A stretch of DNA of 64,000 nucleotides from contig NC_049911.1 in assembly GCF_001411555.2 (NCBI RefSeq), forward strand, positions 1,860,001 through 1,924,000, written 5' to 3'. Positions 12,331-24,783 of this stretch are shown here, in pieces. The notes beneath the pieces were generated by a model that saw only the letters and a list, made by a program, of their open reading frames with translations, was not told the DNA's origin and did no database searches. How positions within the stretch are numbered: position 1 is the stretch's first letter; each line of letters starts with the position of its first letter. The DNA comes from Juglans regia (lineage: Eukaryota > Streptophyta > Magnoliopsida > Fagales > Juglandaceae). The translations under genes were made by a program, and so were the position numbers.

Positions 12331-15300
12331 ATGGTGAGATGCCACCTCTAATGTTCAGTTCTGTAAATCAACTTCACTACTTCAGTCGGTTCTCTGCTCT
12401 TTTCTACTGTTTAAAGTCATGCTATCTTTTTACAGGTTGAGCTCCTGATTCCCCAGTTGCAGTTTCTAGATGATGAAGGTGCACAAGCTGAGCTCTGGGA
12501 ACTGTCAAGAACTTTCTTGGATACACTAATTAAAGAAACAGGATCTCAGGTTATTTGGACATATTTCTTGAAGTTACAAAAGTAGTGTTTGGGATTGACT
12601 TAACTATACAGTCTGAGAGAATGAATTAACATGTGAAGGAGGTTCTCTATTAATGTTACCTAACCTTTGCTTTGAAGTTGGCAATTTTAGCCCTATCCAT
12701 TACAAAGTAAAACAGTTACCAATCCTTGAGCAATCAGTCTTAAGGAATTGATGACAATTCGAACTACTGTAACTTATATTGGTTAATGATGTATACATTT
12801 TTCCCTTTTCATAATAAGTAAATTTAGTGTTACTATTTAGCATACATTATCTCAGTTGCTAAGTTCTGTAATTTGAATTTTTAGAGAGTTAAAGCCATAT
12901 TTCCCGATGCTGGTGCTGCTGCACTTCTAAAGTACCAATGGAAAGATGCTGCTTTTGGATTTTCTAGGTAATGTCCACCATATTGATGGAAGTCCTATAA
13001 GCATGTACTATGTCAGCTTGGCTAACCATCCTTTTTCATACTAATCTGGCACTTTGTTGTCCATTTTTTTCTACATATTTATTTTCTGGTACAGGGTCAT
13101 TGTCTTATGAAGCTCTACTGCATAAACTTGAATATTAGTTAATTGAACTTCATATATGTGATATTTAAAATTTTGTCTTATTTCATACAGCTTAAGTGAC
13201 AGGAAGCCTGTAGAGAGTGAAGACGAGATCGTGGTTATGGTTGTTCCTGATTATCAGATGTTGGGATATGTAGAGAGAATTGCATCTGATCTCTCAGATG
13301 AACCGGTACCATTCTGATCTCCTCAGTCCTTTATTAGAAGCAATGGTCTCTATATACACATTTCTGTTTATTATCATGATTCTCATGATCAGAAGTCTAG
13401 ACACTATTGTGATGATGAGTAAATTACATCTTAATGTATACCAAACGATAGAATTTCTTTATAAGGTACATTGCATGCATTCATTCATTATATCCCATTT
13501 CAAATCACTAACAACCCCATGGTAAATTTGGAGAAGTTTCTTTCTTCAGTAAATTCTAACACGAAACTAATATTTATCTTCCCGCCGCATCATTGTCTAT
13601 TGGTAATATCTAAGTTAACATTTGCTTACACATATGCCCATAGAAAACACATTTTTGTATAATGGCTTCCGAACAACTGACTAACTAAAATACCTATCTA
13701 TGTGTATTAGTTGCTGTCTGATGATGTATGTCAAATAAAGTTGGATTGTTTATATTCAAGCTGTAGAAATTACAGTTTGCTACATATTTTGTTTGACTCT
13801 TTCATTTCATTCTGGTGACATTGGAGCTTGGATACCACTCCCCTTGGCTAAGTTGTTGATGGTTTCCAGTGGTCAAACTGACATATGTCAGCCATTGTAG
13901 ACGACTCTTTGTACTGACCAAAACATCCGGACTCCTGAACTGCAATGACACTGGTGGCTGTCGACCTCATACCCTGCCACTAGGTCTGGTGATTGGCGTG
14001 AAATATTGCCCACCCCACCACCATATATGCTATGTGCTAGTTGGGTTGGGAGTCGTTGCTTTTTAAACACCCATCACCTGACAGCCAACCCTACTCCCAT
14101 GGGAAATCCGTTTTTCTTTCCCAGCCCCGTCTGACCAACACCAAAAATTGACTGTTTCCAGTTGGATTGGTTCGTTTGGGTCAAAAGGGTAGGTATTTTG
14201 TCCAGCCCTTGCAGATATTCTGTCAAGGTTTCCATTTGTTTTGTACTATGGCCTACTGTATATCTAACCTAAAATTATTTCATTACTTTTTTAGTTCTTT
14301 TGATCTAGGAGTGTTAATGTGTATGCTCTAGAATAGAGGGCTTGGTTTAGAACTATTGTCCTCACAGCATCTCATTTATTGGCAGCCGAGGCCTCTCATC
14401 ATGTGGAACCCGCGTCTAATCAGTGAGGATGTAGGAGTTGGGGTTAACGTTCGAAGGTTAAGGCGGTACTTTCTACGGTATGCTTATCATCACTCTCTCT
14501 ACATTTTGAACTAGCCTGTTTCTTGTTATTTTAAGCTCATTCATTTGGTTAGCCTTTCCACTTGCTCTAGTTCATTAGGAAAAAAAGTATTTTATATTAT
14601 CAAGCTGAACTCAAATCACCTCAAGTTTGCAATCTGTACCTTAGTTAAATGATTGGCTATCGTATCTCTTATCATACTCAATAACTGCTGCCCATATGTT
14701 AAGATTATGATCATGCCACGTAAAACTTTCCTCACTGATTGTATTGTCTTGGCTCACCATTGACCCTTCTACATTTCCTTCAGTTAATTGTATTTAACTA
14801 ACATGTCAAGATTTTTTAGACCACCAGTAACATCTTGTGAACTCTTCTCGTTCATGTGTATAATACTAAACATGTTTAGGATCATTACAAACAACCAACT
14901 CTATGTTTTTATTTTTGCAGCACTTTTTCAACAGTTTACTCAATGAGACCTCTGCCATCTGGTGCCGTGTTTAGGTGTTATCCAGGGTAAGGTCCAGTTT
15001 GCATCTTACCGAGTTCCTAACCTCTCATGGGCACCTGTTGTCTAGTTCTATATCTATAACCAAATGCATCATTATCCATGTATTGATGATATCTGTCTTG
15101 TGATCACGTGCATGATACCGTTAACATGGTGAAACAGTCAGGGGCACTTTTAAGATTTTCATTTTTGGTTCTCATGTCAATGATTGCTTCTGATACTCTA
15201 CCTCTGAATCTGTTTTCTGATCTTTCACAAGATTGTGGAAGGTGTTCTATGATGATAAGGATAGACCAAACAGATACCTCCTTGCCAAAGAACTCATTAG

Positions 15301-15866
15301 CCGTCCTGATGCGGAGGATCTTGAGGTAAGTTGCTGGTAACTTTTTAGAATGTTTCCTTGGAAGAGGTGTGACGTATTAGAGAAAAGATATTTGCAACCG
15401 TGAATTGTACAACAGTTACGTAATCGCTTTGAAAAAGTGAATAAAACATAGGACCCACAGGAAAAAAATTAATTTTTTAATAGTGAGCCCCACTATTTTT
15501 CGAAGCGATTACGCTGTGTTTTCGCACTTCATGGTTGTATGTATAATTACTCGACGTGTTATGCAAAGAAATCTGAATTTGCACTAAAAAATGTATTGTG
15601 ATGGATTCAAAAATGTTTTTCATCTTTTATACATAGATTTATTTATTAGAAATCGTTAAATCTTGCATGTTAAGCCTGACCACACCCACGAACAGAAACA
15701 AAGTGTTAGCTCTAAGAACTAGAAGAAGTGAAAAGTTATGTGATGTTATTTGCAGATAATATTTGGAAATGTAGCGGAGGGATCAGAGCAGGGTCCATCT
15801 CTGTTTAACAGAGCAGCCAGCGTCTTCTCTTCACTAAATCGGTTTATGAAGGCGATTTCAAAATAA
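10441..15866 (+). CDS. Chloroplast DUF1995 (LPA3-like) protein
   Basis: Nine exons: 10441-10718, 11690-11777, 12436-12549, 12885-12967, 13191-13305, 14386-14477, 14921-14986, 15232-15325 and 15756-15866. They total 1041 nt (346 aa) in one frame with GT..AG introns. Seen: a Ser-rich N-terminus starting MASSYSLCC that looks like a chloroplast transit peptide, an acidic EEDDDS patch at the first junction, then the DUF1995 core with a PQLQFLDDEGAQAELWELS segment and a VVPDYQML segment. Members of this family (LPA3) assist photosystem II assembly in Arabidopsis; that role is inferred, since paralogues exist (from memory At5g27560 and At5g48790). The position beside a kinesin-14 gene favours the At5g27560 lineage. 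Start: first Met of the only frame that joins exon 2. Confidence 0.88.
10903..11044. repeat. 71-bp perfect tandem duplication in intron 1
   Basis: A 71-bp unit starting TTCTTTGGACGGATTGAG occurs twice head-to-tail (first copy from 10904, second from 10975), without a mismatch that I can see. It lies in intron 1 of the DUF1995 gene. Confidence 0.9.
12281..12323. repeat. GC/GT then GA compound microsatellite
   Basis: A short (GC)n tract runs into a (GA)n tract inside intron 2 of the DUF1995 gene. Confidence 0.9.
15386..15551. mobile_element. MITE, AATCGCTTT family, copy 1
   Basis: Imperfect terminal inverted repeats: the left arm has GCAACCGTGAATTGTAC and GTAATCGCTTTGAAAAAG; the right arm has the complements (AAGCGATTACGC, CACTTCATGGTTGT). 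The centre is T-rich. It lies in the last intron of the DUF1995 gene. A related copy is at 36675-36842. Confidence 0.65.
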
Positions 15867-16583
15867 TCCTTTTATTTTTATCTGTTCCCACAAATATGTT
15901 GAAGATCAATCTATTTCTATCCTGCATCATTTCTTTTTAAATTTTGTAGCTTGAACCCGACTTTATAACGCATAATACATATAGTTGCATTACACAATCT
16001 TGAGTCAAGTACCTGTTCGTCTCAATGTAATATCAGGAAATGGCGCAACAAGATGCACCAAAATATAGCATACTTGATTACTTGGTGTCTTCTCTCTCTA
16101 TTACTTTCCATCTCTAAGCCTAAGGTCCTATGTTTGAATTAAAATATTACTTCTATTCATTTTCCTCAACATTGGTTGAAGTCTCCAATGAGTAATGGCA
16201 GATATGTGGGGCTCGGAATTTCCTTCTCAAGAGAAAGAAGGCAGATTGGTAAGAAGGCCGACCAAATAGGGGAGGGGACCAAAATGCTCATCAGCAAGTA
16301 AAGAACAGTTTCTTGGAGCATAAGCGTGAGCCCCCGAGTCACAAAAAAACAGAAACTTCCAATATTTACAAACATTTCCTTCAAAAATATGGTGTTATGA
16401 CTTCATTACACAAACAAAAATATATTTTGTCCCTTGGCTTTTCTTATGTACATGCACTTAACAAGAAGGCTCCTACTAACATCTGTAAGCAGTATCGGCT
16501 TCCCTTTTCTCCAATAAGCAGAGTGCTGTTTGGTGAATTTGGTAATAAAAATCAAAGCCACATACAAACCCGCAGTCCAATTG
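15867..16583. other. Tail-to-tail intergenic spacer
   Basis: 717 bp between the stop codons of the convergent DUF1995 (+) and J-domain (-) genes. It must hold both 3' UTRs. Small ORFs on both strands here show no domains. Confidence 0.6.
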
Positions 16584-19500
16584 TCAAAACCAATCAACAT
16601 GTTTGGTTGAAGTTTTGGGTTGCTTCTTTGGCTTTTGGTATCGATTGTTCTCAAACTTGGCTTTAGCCATAAGAGAATAAAGCAATTCTGCCTCGGCTGA
16701 TGTATCATAAGGCTTGTTCAAGATGCTGCAATATCAAAATAAACCAGAAAGAGAACAATTGTGAACAACCATAAGATATAACCCAAATTGTATGCTTGTA
16801 TATTTGTGAGTGAGATGTGACAAAATCAAGGCTATTTATATTACAAATCCGTGTGTTTATATTTTAAGCTTTTGGCAGTAAAAGAGATGGAGCATGAGAA
16901 TGCAATTAATACACTAATCAAGCTGAATTAAGAACACAAGCCTGCTCCATTTCTTTCACAGTTGTGGCTACAGGGTATTAGTTCTATTAGTTCTCTGGAT
17001 TAATTTTAGCCTCTACGACTATCAACAATGATTTCTGGGGAGTTATGAGATATACCTGTCCAGTAGCTCCTCTAACATAATTCTCTGCGAAGGTGTAACG
17101 TAATAAATACAACTTCTTGGGCACTGACCCACTGCCATCTGAACTTGGTAATCGTCACCATGTCCTAATCAAATTACACAGAGGCTTTAAAGTTGAAATA
17201 ATAAAGCATATCATTGGGCTGATTTTCTGTTCATTTATAGTGTTAAAACCACCAAACTAAACTGGTGAGTGGTAATATGTGCCTTTGTTCTCGTTCTTCT
17301 ATCCCCTTCTTTTAAAATATCCTTAACCCCATCAAATAAAAATGACTATACTACTATAATAAAAACAACTTGCCTGCACCCCATCTTACTTTCATCTGTT
17401 CTTTCTACACACAATGCATGAGAAAATAAGTACAACGTACTAGCAAATTAACCAACCTTGTGAAGATACCCTAGCAGTTCCGGTGGAAGCATACGTGAAG
17501 GCATGAGGGGCCCCTTTTACACAAGAATATGGACAGCCTGCAGATGATTTAGAAATAGCAACAGTGAAAGAAAGACCAAAATATCACACTTTGACTAAAA
17601 TCATTTGCTTGACCTCTTTCCAAGATGCTAAGAAGTGATTTTCACAAATATAGCTGTACCAAGGCTTATCAACTTTGATGCTGTAATTACCTAATTGCAT
17701 AAGGTTTTAGTATAATAAGATGATTGTACAAGAATTTCTGGGGTTTTTCAAGATGACATACTATCACAAAAGTAAGAAATAGAAAATAAAGAGTCAAATA
17801 TCTCTAAAACTTGAGATTTTCATCCATTAGTGCAGAGTATCAATGGAACTCAGCATGAACAGGATTTCCACACGGGGATTAGTTCATGACAATGAGACGA
17901 TTTCCCGAGAGCACTTCATGCATATGATGATAACCAAGGGTACCTTTTTTTATGGCAATCTACGTGCATGCAACAGGGGAAGAATAGACCCAGCAATTGT
18001 AACATACAATATAATGAATGCAGCAGTACCTTTGCCAAGACAGAGAACCTCATTAACAAAGAGATCAAATGCTTCACATTCTGGATTTTCGAAGGGATCT
18101 AAACATTCCCTACAAATGCAACTTCAATAGTGAGAGTATTATAAGATGTACAACGAATGAAACAGACAACATATAAAACAAATAAATCAAATCATTTAGA
18201 TCTCAGGGAAAAGGTTATGATTCATAGAAAGTCAAGCAAAAGATGCGGGAAATGTTTGTTTCATATTTATTTTATGTACATCCTGTTAGAAAAACACCAT
18301 TAACATGCACCAGTAAGTACTTCACACGATGTAGCCAGATACACTATCAAGCGCAGAGAGCAAGACGTTGAATCGTTGATTACTACTGTCATTTTGATAA
18401 AGTTGGCAATTTCACTTGGTGCCAGCGTACACAACCAAACAACTAACAGTCCAAATCAACAGTTGTAAGCGTAATTTCAATGTGAGTGATAGGGAAAATG
18501 TAAACTAAAAAAAAAAAAGAAACTACAAGCACACCCTGCTATAAAATTCTTGACACATAGGAAAGGTTTACCTCTCGATGATCTCTGATCGACTGTAGTT
18601 TGATAACATCTGCACACATATTATCTAACAACAGTTACTAGTTGTAGTTATTACAAGTCTAGAATTAAAAAACAAGTCGGTTCTGCATACAGCTGTAATG
18701 TTTTTTAAGCTTAATTATATAAATCAGCATATTTAGACAATGATACCGGATGTATTAAAAAATAGGCAACAAGAAGCCGGAAGAGACGCAAAATGAAACA
18801 ATACAAAAACTTAAGATTAGTGACATGAATAATAACCACCAGATTAATTCTACATAATGTGAGAGTTTCCCTACAATCTGAATTCAACACTTGGCATCAA
18901 ACCCATATTTGGCTTTCCCTTTTTAGCCCAGTCCAAATATTTATAACTAGCACTAGCAGTACCTCATATGCCTGGATGACTCGGCGAATCATTGTATCAG
19001 AATCTGGCCCATCTCTATTCACGTCAGGATGGAATTGCTTCACCTTTGTTTAAATCACAGGAAAGAAATTAGGTCTACAACCACCAAACAATAAGTAATT
19101 ATGAATTGTGGAAATCAAATACACTTTATTTGTGTTTTTACATATCCAAGGCCTTGTCTATAATTACAATTCCAGTTCTGTATCTTTTCCAATACCCACC
19201 CAAATAAATACTCCACCAAGCTGAGGCCAAATCACCTAAATGGCTTAGCAGAGTTCTTCATCAGCCCCTCAAAAAATAGTTCTTTATTAGCCGCCAAATC
19301 CACCCCCGGCGAGAAAAAAAAAAAAGAAACCATAACGCAAAAGTCAAATTTCTCTTATTTTCCTCCATTTTTATCGCAACTAAAAACAAAAAAAAAACAG
19401 AGCATACGCTGATTCGAATAGGGTAAATGTATGTACTTTAGCTCGGAAAGCGGCTTTGAGCTCGGCGGCAGAACAGTCAGGCTCAACGCCGAGGACGACG

Positions 19501-19697
19501 TAAGCCGAAGTACTGGAAAGAGGAGCGTCCACTCCGATTCTCTCTCTGCAATTTGTATAATTCAGACTTGAAAGAGAAGAGGAAAACAATTCTGGGTTTC
19601 TAAAATTGGAGGGAAAATGGTGACCGTTGGGAAATGTTACGGCTTTTCGAAACGGAAGAATTGAAGGGGTCGAACTGCAGAGAAGCAAACATTCCAT
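16584..19697 (-). CDS. J-domain protein with C-terminal ferredoxin-like Fe-S domain, plastid
   Basis: Seven exons on the minus strand: 19437-19697, 18963-19043, 18572-18609, 18030-18109, 17457-17537, 17056-17164 and 16584-16725. They total 792 nt (263 aa), all in phase. Seen: a basic, Ser-rich N-terminus fitting a transit peptide; a J domain (about residues 64-125) with the HPD tripeptide in QFHPDVNRDGPDS; then a cysteine-rich domain with CLDPFENPEC, CLGKGCPYSC and GQCPRSC, as in bacterial-type ferredoxin domains. Arabidopsis DJC76/DJC77/DJC82 share this architecture; length and neighbourhood fit the short member best (DJC82, At3g05345 from memory). J domains stimulate Hsp70 ATPase; the Fe-S part suggests a redox-linked chloroplast role (inference). 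Confidence 0.88.
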
Positions 19698-19876
19698 CTC
19701 TCTCTCTCTCTCTCTCTGTCTCTCGGTGGCAAGAAGCAGAGCCGTAGACTGTAGTTCACATTAAAGTGCCAGTGGTTCAAACTTCAGACGATAAAGTGCT
19801 GTGGTTGTGTATGTTAGGTTCTCACTTTTCTTTCCTTTATGTTTTTTTTTTCTCGTATTTAATTTATTTTTGTGTT

Positions 19877-19910
<34 letters not shown>

Positions 19911-20616
19911 AATATACAATAAATATTAATTTATTTATTTGTTAGAAATCCTATTTATAATGATCCATGAAAATATTAATTTTATCCTTTTTCTTTTCCA
20001 AAAACCATTCATCTTTTATTTTTCTCATCTTTACTTGTTGATATCATTTATAGAAATTTATAAAATCTTTTAAACAAGAACTTTACTCTTATTTGAGAAC
20101 ATGTAGAAAGTCATGGACATAATTTTAAACTAACATAAAAAGGTAAAGCAATACTAGATATAAATTTGAGAAATACTACATACACAAAGAAAGTATACAC
20201 AAATAAACTCGTAGACTTATAGGTTTTCATGTAATCCGTTAGATCTTTTTTACAATAAAAATAATTTTACAATTTAACGTATTGCATCAAGCCACGTCAA
20301 TTTATAAGTTTATTTTTATATAATTTCTTTGTGACTTAAGTATTTATCTATAAATTTAGAGTGTGCAAGATCCTTGCACAAATTATTTGTTCAAAAAACT
20401 ATATCAATAAATATTAGATAATTTTAAAATTTAAAGGTTTAAAATACTACACCACACTTCAATTTATTTTCCCTAGATCTCATATTATAAATTTAGTAAT
20501 TGAAGAACGTTACACTCAAAACAAACACCGAAAGCAATAATAAAAAAGAACTAGAATTGTATCAAAGCTCAATTACAGAAAAATTTGGAAAATATTCAAG
20601 TTTCAACAACTTGAGA
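19698..20616. other. Intergenic, with CT microsatellites
   Basis: The J-domain gene promoter should lie at the left edge. CT runs are at 19699-19722 and 19878-19908. A MITE-like segment at about 20170-20340 shares GTTAGATC and CAATAAAAATAATTTTACAAT with 9285-9440. No gene seen. Confidence 0.6.
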
Positions 20617-23600
20617 TTACACCCTTTGTCTTTCATATCTTTGTTCCTTCCATAACTTCTTCAACCTTTGTACGACCAAAGACATAGGTGGTCTTTTATG
20701 TGGATTCTCTTCTGTACACATCAACCTTGTGTCTATGATCTGGGAGCAGCAGTGCTCAAGCCTTTGTGCATCACTACTTGAGCCTGCCCCTGAACTTGCC
20801 TCCTGCTTTAATGAGGTGTCCAGAACATCCATTATACTGTTAGGAAATGCAGAGGCCACCCATTTCCTTAGATCCAGGCCATCTGAAAACAACTCACTTG
20901 TGGGCTTCTTTCGAGTCATCATCTCTAGCAGCATGATACCATAACTGTATACATCCCCTCTTGTTGAAACTTCAATGCCCTGTCCATATTCTGTTCAAAA
21001 GCAACTGTGTATGTCAGCAGGAACTGCTGCATGCATATATAATTTGCTTTAATGTAAATGCTTAACAAAGGGAGGAAATGATGAATGGAAAAGGTCAATA
21101 TAACACCACCATCATACTGAAATTAATTCATAGTTGTATTAGTATTTATCAATGAGGCCCTATCAATTAGTATTGCTCATGCATTCCGAACCACCCCTGA
21201 TCTCTTTTAAGAGGATTCGTGGCATGTCAAGCTCCGGTAGGATTCTTCACGTTTCATCAAATTGAACCATATTTACATTAATGGATTAAGTTAAAGATAT
21301 GTTTAGTGTAATATTGATTACATGACTACTACTACTACCAACTCACGCATGGAACTATCTACCACATGATGCTTTCTTTATATGAACACTTAGTTGGCTT
21401 AGGTGTTTGATGCATATTTCTGTCTTGTTTGCAATGATTATATCTTGTTTAGGATCTTCTTTGCATGCTGCAGGTATCTTATCGTAATGCTAGTTGAAGA
21501 AGCTGCAAGAGTTTTCTCAATTGGCTCTCAATTTCCAATGTTGTCAAAGATTTACTATACGGAGGGTTCCTAAACTTATCATAAATTTTATTACAAAAGT
21601 CTTATTAACTGACTTACAGTTCAAATGATTGGTGACACAACAAGATCAATGAAATGAGTACTAGTTTGAATTTATTTTTTATTTTAGTTTTTGATTGATC
21701 ATGACAATTTTTTCATAAAATCGAAAAAAAGAGATATATTCAAGTTCTTGACGAAACTTGAAAACCTCAAATTGAGAGAGAGATTGATATATGAAATGGG
21801 ATCAACAATCTTTATGATAATATTTAATGTTGTCTAAACAATTTAATATTGTAGAGTCAGCCACTTCATATGTTTACCGCTCTCCCATTTAGAACCATCA
21901 AATTCAAGTAGAAATTTGAAAGAATCGAGATCATATAAGACTAGTAGAACTTGTCGTAACTCTACTATATATTAGTACTCATATATGTTAGACGAGGTAA
22001 ATAAAGAAACAAAGCATGATCATCATTATAAGCTAATGATCACATGCATACCTGGCGGGCTGGGGCTATATAACCTACTGTTCCTCGTATGACACATGTT
22101 GTGCTAACGTATTCTTTTTGTTTGTCAGCTAAGATAAGCTTTCCTATGCCAAAATCTGCTACATGAGCCACCATATCATTGTCGAGAAGGACGTTTTGTG
22201 GCTTCAGATCAAAATGCACAACCTGAGCTAGACAATCCTCATGCAGATACTGCAATCCATGTGCAATATCCAACGCTATTCCCAGTCTGCAACGCAGTTT
22301 CAATTCACAACTGTCTATCTCCAATCCGTGGGGATAAAGATGCTGTTCCAAGTTCCCATTTCCCACATACTCCAGCACTATAGCCTTGAATTGTGAACTC
22401 CAAGCTGATCCAAGCAATCTAACCAGATTGCGGTGCTTGATTCCAGATATTATCTGACACTCCCTTTTGCATATTTTGTAACTCTGAACCGACTCTCCAT
22501 CTAAAACCTTCACTGCCAAGACAGATTTTCCCTTGTCCATGATTGCTTTATAAACTGATCCAAAGCTACCCCTTCCCAGCAAGTTCTCCTCACTGAACCC
22601 ATCTGTTGCAATTTCAAGTTCCCTTTGTGTAAAAGTTTGGTTTCCATGGTTGATGGGGAAAGCCAATACTATTGAATGTGATAAGTTAGTAGCTTCTTTC
22701 CTGAAGCAGCAGCAGCAGCAGAAAATAAAGACAGCTACCAGCACCAAAAACAATAAAGTACAGCTTACAGCAATTGCAATCACATAGGAACTTTTGTTTC
22801 TCCGCTGCTTTTGCTTCTGAACTTCACAGGGAGGAAGACCAAGTTGTTCAGGGTCACCACACAACCCCATGAATGAGCTTCTATTGAACCTTCTAGTATT
22901 TGGAACTTCTCCTGTTAAGTTGTTATATGACAAATTAAGATTCTTGAGAGAATGCTCATTAAAGATCCACCTGGAACTTTACCAGTTAATTGATTATGAG
23001 CCAAGTCCAGCACTGAAAGATAAGTGATCAGTTTCAAGTCCTCCGGGATTGTACCTTCAAGCATGTTGTTGGACAGGTTCAAATACACCAAAGATATGCA
23101 ACTTCGAATCGAACTTGGTATGGCACCAGAAAGCCTATTCCCTGACAAGTCCATTCACTGTACATGTATCAGTTTGCCAATGGTTGCAAGCATCTCCCCT
23201 TGAAAGTTATTGTTTGAGAAGTTGAGTGAGAGTTCCAAGTTCGAAAAGTTGCTGATCTCTACGGGAATAGATCCTTGCAAGGCATTGAAGGATAAATCAA
23301 TAAGCATCATGCGAGAACATCGGGTGAGTTCGAGGGGAAGCTTTCCTGATAGGCGGTTTCCAGACAAAGATATCTCAGTTCAGAGAGATTACCAAGTGTA
23401 GAGGGAATCGACCCGCTAATCAAGTTATCACTCACATCCAGCAAACCAAGATTATCCATGTTTCCCATGTCCTCGGGAATTGGCCCAGAAAGTCCGTTTG
23501 TTCCCAAGTCTAACCTTTGCAACTGCTGAAGCTTTCCGAATGTTGTAGGTATTCTTCCATCCAAAAAGTTGCCCCACAGAGTTAAGTGCACAAGGCTGCT

Positions 23601-24783
23601 CAAGTTCCCAATACTTCCTGGTATCTCTCCTGTAATACGGTTATTCAAGAGATTGAAGTAATAAAATTCTTTCGAAAGAGCACCAATAGAAGCCGGTAGA
23701 TTTCCGGCGAACAAACATGAAGCAAAGTTCAGTTTTTTTAGCAATGAACAGTTTGTAAGTGCTGTTAAGAAACTGAGGGAAGAGTTGTCAGAGCCGCCTC
23801 CCAGGTCATTGCTATGAAAGTAGAGAATCTCAAGGTTCTCTAACTTCCCCAACTCTTGTGGAACGTCACCCTCTAATTTGTTCATGCTAAGATCAAGGAG
23901 TGCCAACTGAGAAAGATTCGAGAGGGATACTGGAATTTTCCCAGAGAAACTGTTATTTAGCAAGTACAACCTGCAACTTTTGGAGCTTGTCACCAAGTTC
24001 TGAAGGGATTTCTCCACTTAGAAAATTCTGAATCATTGAAATTTCACATAAAGCAGTACAGTTACTTAACAAGGAAGGTATCGTTCCCTCGAGATAGTTC
24101 ACATGTAAGTACATGATCTCCAGCTTATCTAGAGCTCCAAGCTCTGAAGGGATCTTTCCGGTGAAGAAATTTGCAGCCAAGTTTCATTCTATTAGCTGTG
24201 TCAGCTTTGACAGAAACGACGGCATGTCTCCGGTGAGGTTGTTTACAGCGAGATTCAAGTGCATCAGGTTCTTCATCGAGCAAAGTTCTTCAGGAATTCC
24301 AGATAGATAGTTGCTACTCAAGTCTAAGATTTCCAAACTTTGACAGCCTTGTAGTAAGTCTGGGATTTCACTCTCAAGAAGGTTTGTGCTCAGATTCAAA
24401 TATACTAAATTTGGAAGCCTTCCCAAAGCAGATGGAATTTCTCCATGGAAGCGGTTTCTGTATAAAGAAAGGCTGGTGAGAAGGGAAAGATTGGATAGGA
24501 ATGATGAAATAACTCCTTGTAAGCCCATGTCAATAAGCTCAAGAGCTATGACCCGGTTTTGGAGATGTGGATGGCATGTAATCCCTGTCCAGTTGCAGAA
24601 GGAATTGGCTTTATTCCAAGCTTGGAGATAACCTCTTGGATCACTTGTTATGGCTTCCTTGAATTTTAGAAGAGCTTGGCAATCAGTGACATCTCCACAG
24701 ACAGATTCAGATGCTGCTGATGTCAGAACATGTGAGATGAGTGAGATGAACAATATTACTGCTGTTACCTTATTGCATTCCAT
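20617..24783 (-). pseudogene. LRR receptor-like kinase pseudogene (subfamily XII / At2g24130-like)
   Basis: Remains of a membrane receptor kinase. Seen in order: a signal peptide (MECNKVTAVILF...), an LRR N-terminal cap with CNWTGITC, many LRRs of LxxNxLSGxIP type, a transmembrane helix with a CCCCC cluster, and a kinase with GRGSFGSVYK, VKVL, HFDLKPQN and DFG, followed after an intron by the C-lobe (20617-20990). Lesions: in-frame TGA at 24184-24186 and 23155-23157; frameshifts near 23970, 23375 and 22965; and an extra eight bases at the kinase splice site (22051-22058) that break the frame into the last exon. Each lesion is followed by intact LRR or kinase sequence, so this was once a full gene of about 1000 codons. 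Kinase motifs are all present, suggesting fairly recent loss. Assembly errors are an alternative for the single-base shifts, less so for the stops. Confidence 0.85.
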
